From: Bradyrhizobium icense
Lineage (GTDB): Bacteria > Pseudomonadota > Alphaproteobacteria > Rhizobiales > Xanthobacteraceae
Reading direction: 5' to 3'
Assembly (NCBI RefSeq): GCF_001693385.1
Contig: NZ_CP016428.1
Location: forward strand, 6,262,001 to 6,326,000
DNA: 64,000 bases
Part shown: positions 60,748 to 64,000 of the stretch, piece after piece
Layout: every line of letters begins with the position of its first letter
Position numbering within the stretch: the first letter of the stretch is position 1
Program-made: the position numbers and the translations under genes
Notes under the pieces: generated by a model
Databases searched by the model: none
The model's input: the letters and a program-made list of their open reading frames with translations, nothing else
What the model was told of the DNA's origin: nothing

Positions 60748-62934
60748 ATGAATCAGCACGTCATGCCCAAACTGAATCGCCGAGCCTTCGTGATCGGCAC
60801 CGCTGCCGCCGGCGCCGGGCTCGCGATTGGCCTCGATATTCCCTTCGGCGGACCGAAGGTCGTCCGCGCCGCCGATGGCTCACCAGAAGTCAATGTCTGG
60901 GTGGTGATCCGCCCCGATAACACCACCGTCGTTCGCGTCGCCCGCTCGGAGATGGGCCAGGGCACCCTTACCGGCCTCGCCCAGCTCGTCGCCGAAGAGC
61001 TCGAATGCGACTGGTCGAAGGTCGTCACCGAATATCCGACACCGGGTCAAAGTGTCGCACGCAAGCGCGCCTGGGGCGATTTTTCGACGGGCGGCAGCCG
61101 CGGCATTCGCTCCAGCCAGGACTATGTCCGCAAAGGCGGCGCCACCGCCCGCGTGATGCTGATACAGGCCGCCGCGAACGAGTGGAAAGTGCCTGCATCG
61201 GAATGCACCGCCGCCAACAGCATCATCACGCACACGCCATCGGGCAGGACCACGACCTACGGCAAGGTGGTGGAAGCCGCTGCGAAGCTCGAGCCCCCGG
61301 CGGACGTCAAGCTGAAGGATCCCAAGGACTGGAAGATCGTCGGCAAGGGCGTCAAGCGGCTCGACACCGTCGACAAGACCACCGGAGCGATGATCTACGG
61401 CGCCGACGTCAAGCTGCCTGGCATGCTCAACGCGGCGATCAAGGACGCGCCGGTCTTCGGCAGCAAGCTGAAGAGCTACGACGAGGCCAAGATCGCCGGC
61501 ATGAAGGGCGTCAAGAAGGTGGTGAAGGTCGGCGATAGCGCGGTCGCGGTCGTCGCCGATACCTGGTGGCACGCCAAGACTGCCCTTGATGCGCTGCCGA
61601 TCGTCTGGGACGAAGGCGAGAACGCCAAAGTCTCCAGCGAGTCGATCGCCAAATGGCTGGCCGAAGGCCTCGACAATTCGCAGCCGGCCTATATCGGCAA
61701 CCAGAACGGCGACGCCAAGGCTGCGATTGCAAGCGCCGCCAAGAAGGTCGAGGCGGTCTACGACTATCCCTACCAGAACCACGCCGCGATGGAGCCGATG
61801 AACGCCACCGCGCTCTATACCGCGGACAAATGCGAGGTTTGGTGCGGCACGCAGAATGGCGAGGCGGCCTTCGCCGCCACGCTCGAAGCGTCGGGATTGC
61901 CGGCCGAAAAATGCGAGGTGCACAAGCTGATGCTGGGCGGAGGCTTCGGCCGGCGCGGCATGACCGACTATGTGAGGCAAGCGGTTTTGATCGCCAAGGA
62001 GATGCCGGGCACGCCGGTCAAGCTGTTGTGGTCACGCGAAGAGGATATGGCGCAAGGCAAATTCCATCCGGTCACGCAATGCAAGCTGACCGGAGCCTTC
62101 GATGCCGACAACAATCTCACGGCGCTGCATGTGCGATTGTCCGGCCAGTCGATCCTCTACACGGTGCGTCCGGCGGCGCTGGTGAACGGCATGGATACGG
62201 TTGCGTTTCAGGGCTTGAGCCCTTCCGGCGATGCGGCGATTGGCTACGCCGTGCCGAACCTGCTGGTCGAGCATTCGATGCGCAATCCGCACGTCCCGCC
62301 AGGTTTCTGGCGCGGCGTCAACGTCAACCAGAATGCCATCTATATGGAATGCTTCATGGATGAACTGGCGCATTCGGTGGGCCAGGATCCGGTGGAATTC
62401 CGCCGCAAGCTGATGAGCAAGCATCCGAAACATCTCGCCGTGCTCAATGCGGTGGCCGACAAGATCGGTTGGGGCAAGCCCGCGCCGCAAGGCGTCTATC
62501 GAGGGATTGCGCAGGTGATGGGCTATGGCAGCTATGTCGCGGGTGCCGCGGAAATCTCTGTCACCGAGGGCAGCAAGATCAAGGTGCATCGCATCGTCGC
62601 TTCGACCGATCCCGGCTACATCGTCAACCCGGCGCAGGTCGAGCGGCAGATCGCGGGCTCCTTCGTCTATGGCCTGTCCGCGCTGTTCTACGGCGGCTGC
62701 ACGGTGAAGGACGGCAAGATCGAGCAGACCAACTTCGACACCTACAATTCCATGCGCATCGCCGAGATGCCGAAGGTGGAATGCGTCATGGTGCCGAGCG
62801 GCGGCTTCTGGGGCGGCGTCGGCGAGCCGACGATCGGTGTCGCCGCGCCTGCGGTGCTCAATGCCTACTTCGCGGCGACCGGCAAGCGTATACGTTCTGT
62901 GCCACTGAGGGACCAAAACATCTCGTTCGCCTGA
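60748..62934 (+). CDS. Molybdopterin-binding subunit of a xanthine dehydrogenase-family hydroxylase, IorB-like
   Basis: A 728-residue protein. The N-terminus has a Tat-like signal (LNRRAFVIGTAAAGAGLAIGL, about 9-29), as in isoquinoline 1-oxidoreductase beta and membrane/periplasmic aldehyde dehydrogenases. Mo-MCD regions: 'EMGQGTLTGLAQLVAEELECDWSKV', 'GGSRGIRSSQDYVRKGGATARVML', 'KLMLGGGFGRRGMTDYV' and 'GGFWGGVGEPTIGVAAPAVLNAYF' with the catalytic Glu in 'GVGEP'. It hydroxylates an N-heterocycle or aldehyde in the periplasm. No separate FAD subunit, so electrons go to the small subunit and then probably to cytochrome c. Confidence 0.92.
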   Translation: MNQHVMPKLNRRAFVIGTAAAGAGLAIGLDIPFGGPKVVRAADGSPEVNVWVVIRPDNTTVVRVARSEMGQGTLTGLAQLVAEELECDWSKVVTEYPTPGQSVARKRAWGDFSTGGSRGIRSSQDYVRKGGATARVMLIQAAANEWKVPASECTAANSIITHTPSGRTTTYGKVVEAAAKLEPPADVKLKDPKDWKIVGKGVKRLDTVDKTTGAMIYGADVKLPGMLNAAIKDAPVFGSKLKSYDEAKIAGMKGVKKVVKVGDSAVAVVADTWWHAKTALDALPIVWDEGENAKVSSESIAKWLAEGLDNSQPAYIGNQNGDAKAAIASAAKKVEAVYDYPYQNHAAMEPMNATALYTADKCEVWCGTQNGEAAFAATLEASGLPAEKCEVHKLMLGGGFGRRGMTDYVRQAVLIAKEMPGTPVKLLWSREEDMAQGKFHPVTQCKLTGAFDADNNLTALHVRLSGQSILYTVRPAALVNGMDTVAFQGLSPSGDAAIGYAVPNLLVEHSMRNPHVPPGFWRGVNVNQNAIYMECFMDELAHSVGQDPVEFRRKLMSKHPKHLAVLNAVADKIGWGKPAPQGVYRGIAQVMGYGSYVAGAAEISVTEGSKIKVHRIVASTDPGYIVNPAQVERQIAGSFVYGLSALFYGGCTVKDGKIEQTNFDTYNSMRIAEMPKVECVMVPSGGFWGGVGEPTIGVAAPAVLNAYFAATGKRIRSVPLRDQNISFA

Positions 62935-62987
62935 CAACAGCCAGCGGCGGCCTTCAGGCCGCCGCTCTATGATCGGGAGGTTCGCTG

Positions 62988-63281
62988 ATGAAAACGCTGC
63001 CTGCCATCCTCGGGATTGCAGCTATTGTCGCATCGTGCGGGCCGGGGCTGGCGGCTTCCCTACCTCCACCGGGCGCGGCATCCTGCTCCGGCTGTCATTC
63101 CACGGGGGCAACCGCGTCGTCGATCACGCGGCTGTCCGGTCGCAATGCCGAGGATATCAGCAAGGCGATGACCGGATTTCGCGACGGTACGCTTCCCGCG
63201 ACGGTCATGAACCGGATCGCCAAGGGGTTTACTGACGAAGAGTCGCGCGCGATTGCGGCGTGGCTCGCGGCACAGAAATAG
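62988..63281 (+). CDS. Class I cytochrome c, FccA-like
   Basis: A 97-residue exported monohaem cytochrome. Sec signal (residues 1-23), haem motif C33-S-G-C-H37, and a late Met ('LPATVMNRIAKGF') fitting the distal ligand. Resembles the small cytochrome subunit of flavocytochrome c sulfide dehydrogenase. It lies between the molybdenum hydroxylase and the FccB-like gene, so it may be the electron acceptor of either. Confidence 0.9.
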   Translation: MKTLPAILGIAAIVASCGPGLAASLPPPGAASCSGCHSTGATASSITRLSGRNAEDISKAMTGFRDGTLPATVMNRIAKGFTDEESRAIAAWLAAQK

Positions 63282-63293
63282 GGGGCCGCCGGC

Positions 63294-64000
63294 ATGGGCA
63301 CAGACAAGCGCATCAGCCGCCGGGATTTTTGCCACCTCAGTGCGGCCGTCGCAGCGACAGCGGCGTTTCCGCTGCCCACCTTCGCGCAAGCCGCAGCGCG
63401 TGTCGTCGTGATTGGCGGCGGCTTCGGCGGCGCGAGCTGCGCGCGGGCGCTGAAACAGATCGAGCCGAAACTGCAGGTCACGCTGATCGAGCCGAACCGA
63501 ACCTTCATCGCCTGCCCGTTCAGCAACAACGTCATTGCTGGCCTGCGTTCAATCGATCAGCAACAATTCGGCTATGACAAGATCGCCGCTGGTGGCGTAA
63601 CAGTAGTGCCGCAGGCGGCAACGGCCATCAACGCAGCGGCGCGGACCGTCGGGCTCGCCGACGGCACGTCGCTCGGCTACGACCGGCTGGTGTTGTCTCC
63701 CGGCATCGATCTGCGTTTCGACGCACTACAGGGTTACGACGAAGCTGCCGCGGCAAAGATGCCGCATGCCTGGAAAGCCGGCGAACAAACGCTGTTGCTG
63801 CGCAAGCAACTCGAGGCGATGGACGATGGCGGTCTCGTGGTGATCGCAGCTCCCGCCAACCCCTTCCGTTGTCCGCCGGGACCTTATGAACGGGCCTGCC
63901 TGATTGCGCACTATTTGAAGACCAAGAAGCCGCGCTCGAAGCTGCTTATCCTTGACGCAAAGGACACGTTTTCCAAGCAGCGCCTGTTTCAGAACGCCTG
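63294..64000 (+). CDS. Flavocytochrome c sulfide dehydrogenase flavoprotein-like subunit (cut by window edge)
   Basis: From the ATG at 63294 the frame stays open to the window end (about 235 residues). Tat signal '[20 protein letters not shown]', then FAD fold '[22 protein letters not shown]', '[18 protein letters not shown]' with a cysteine in the usual redox-active place, and '[17 protein letters not shown]', all matching FccB/SoxF. It would oxidise sulfide or a related thiol and pass electrons to the cytochrome at 62988. Twelve bases separate the two genes. Confidence 0.9.
   Translation, partial: MGTDKRISRRDFCHLSAAVAATAAFPLPTFAQAAARVVVIGGGFGGASCARALKQIEPKLQVTLIEPNRTFIACPFSNNVIAGLRSIDQQQFGYDKIAAGGVTVVPQAATAINAAARTVGLADGTSLGYDRLVLSPGIDLRFDALQGYDEAAAAKMPHAWKAGEQTLLLRKQLEAMDDGGLVVIAAPANPFRCPPGPYERACLIAHYLKTKKPRSKLLILDAKDTFSKQRLFQNA

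Noticed and set aside
1..64000. tRNA, rRNA, prophage or integrative element boundaries
   Set aside because: No cloverleaf-like sequence, integrase, phage gene or direct att repeat noticed by eye; a tRNA scan would be needed to be certain.

Overview
The window is high-GC bacterial DNA with dense, operon-rich coding. Gene content points to an alphaproteobacterium of the Bradyrhizobium/Rhodopseudomonas group: an nrt/nas nitrate locus, many ABC, TRAP and Bug-type binding proteins, an HWE histidine kinase, small basic rhizobial proteins, and short interspersed palindromic repeats with 'CCGGAATGAC' ends. I inferred this from protein and repeat character, not from a database search. I saw no rRNA, tRNA, CRISPR array or complete insertion sequence. 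Genes are cut by both window edges (nasA on the left, an fccB-like gene on the right).

Layout. (1) 1-5.9 kb: a leftward nitrate assimilation operon, nrtA-nrtB-nrtC-flavoprotein-nasA, with a structured leader. (2) 6-10 kb: an intradiol dioxygenase, an esterase/beta-lactamase-like hydrolase and an orphan HWE sensor kinase. (3) 10-13.8 kb: a leftward TRAP operon and a 0.9 kb gap. (4) 13.8-17.8 kb: a XRE regulator, a crotonase lacking both catalytic glutamates, an isocitrate/isopropylmalate-type dehydrogenase and a zinc alcohol dehydrogenase, with two related palindromic repeats. (5) 17.9-24.6 kb: a leftward peptide/nickel-type ABC importer led by a CaiB-type CoA transferase. (6) 24.8-31.1 kb: a divergent glycogen synthase, patatin and 3-hydroxybutyrate dehydrogenase, a LysR regulator, small proteins and an orphan NuoB. 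(7) 31.1-38.2 kb: a small gene interrupted by an amber codon, secreted small proteins, a disulfide-type flavoprotein and two MFS transporters with overlapping 3' ends. (8) 38.2-44.2 kb: a PRC-barrel protein, a trehalase-like debranching enzyme, an ABC exporter and a glycosyltransferase. (9) 44.3-51.4 kb: an alkyl sulfatase, a Baeyer-Villiger-type monooxygenase, an acyl-CoA dehydrogenase, an IclR regulator and a Bug binding protein. (10) 51.4-57.8 kb: a TetR/RutR-like regulator with visible operators controlling a NitT/TauT-type ABC importer, mixed with an atypical SDR, a GNAT protein and a DapA-like aldolase. (11) 57.9-60.1 kb: an MFS exporter and a decayed MarR/DUF1772 pair. (12) 60.2-64 kb: an isoquinoline-oxidoreductase-like molybdenum hydroxylase followed by flavocytochrome-c-like subunits.

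The most distinctive material is the 51.4-57.8 kb TetR-controlled gene set, where regulator, operators, promoter, importer and three enzymes form one apparent uptake and catabolic unit of unknown substrate. Next are the nitrate leader with two abutting hairpins, and several proteins that keep their fold but lack canonical catalytic residues. Two binding-protein genes are separated from their permeases by strong hairpins (4309-4336 and 11846-11879), which suggests differential expression within those operons.
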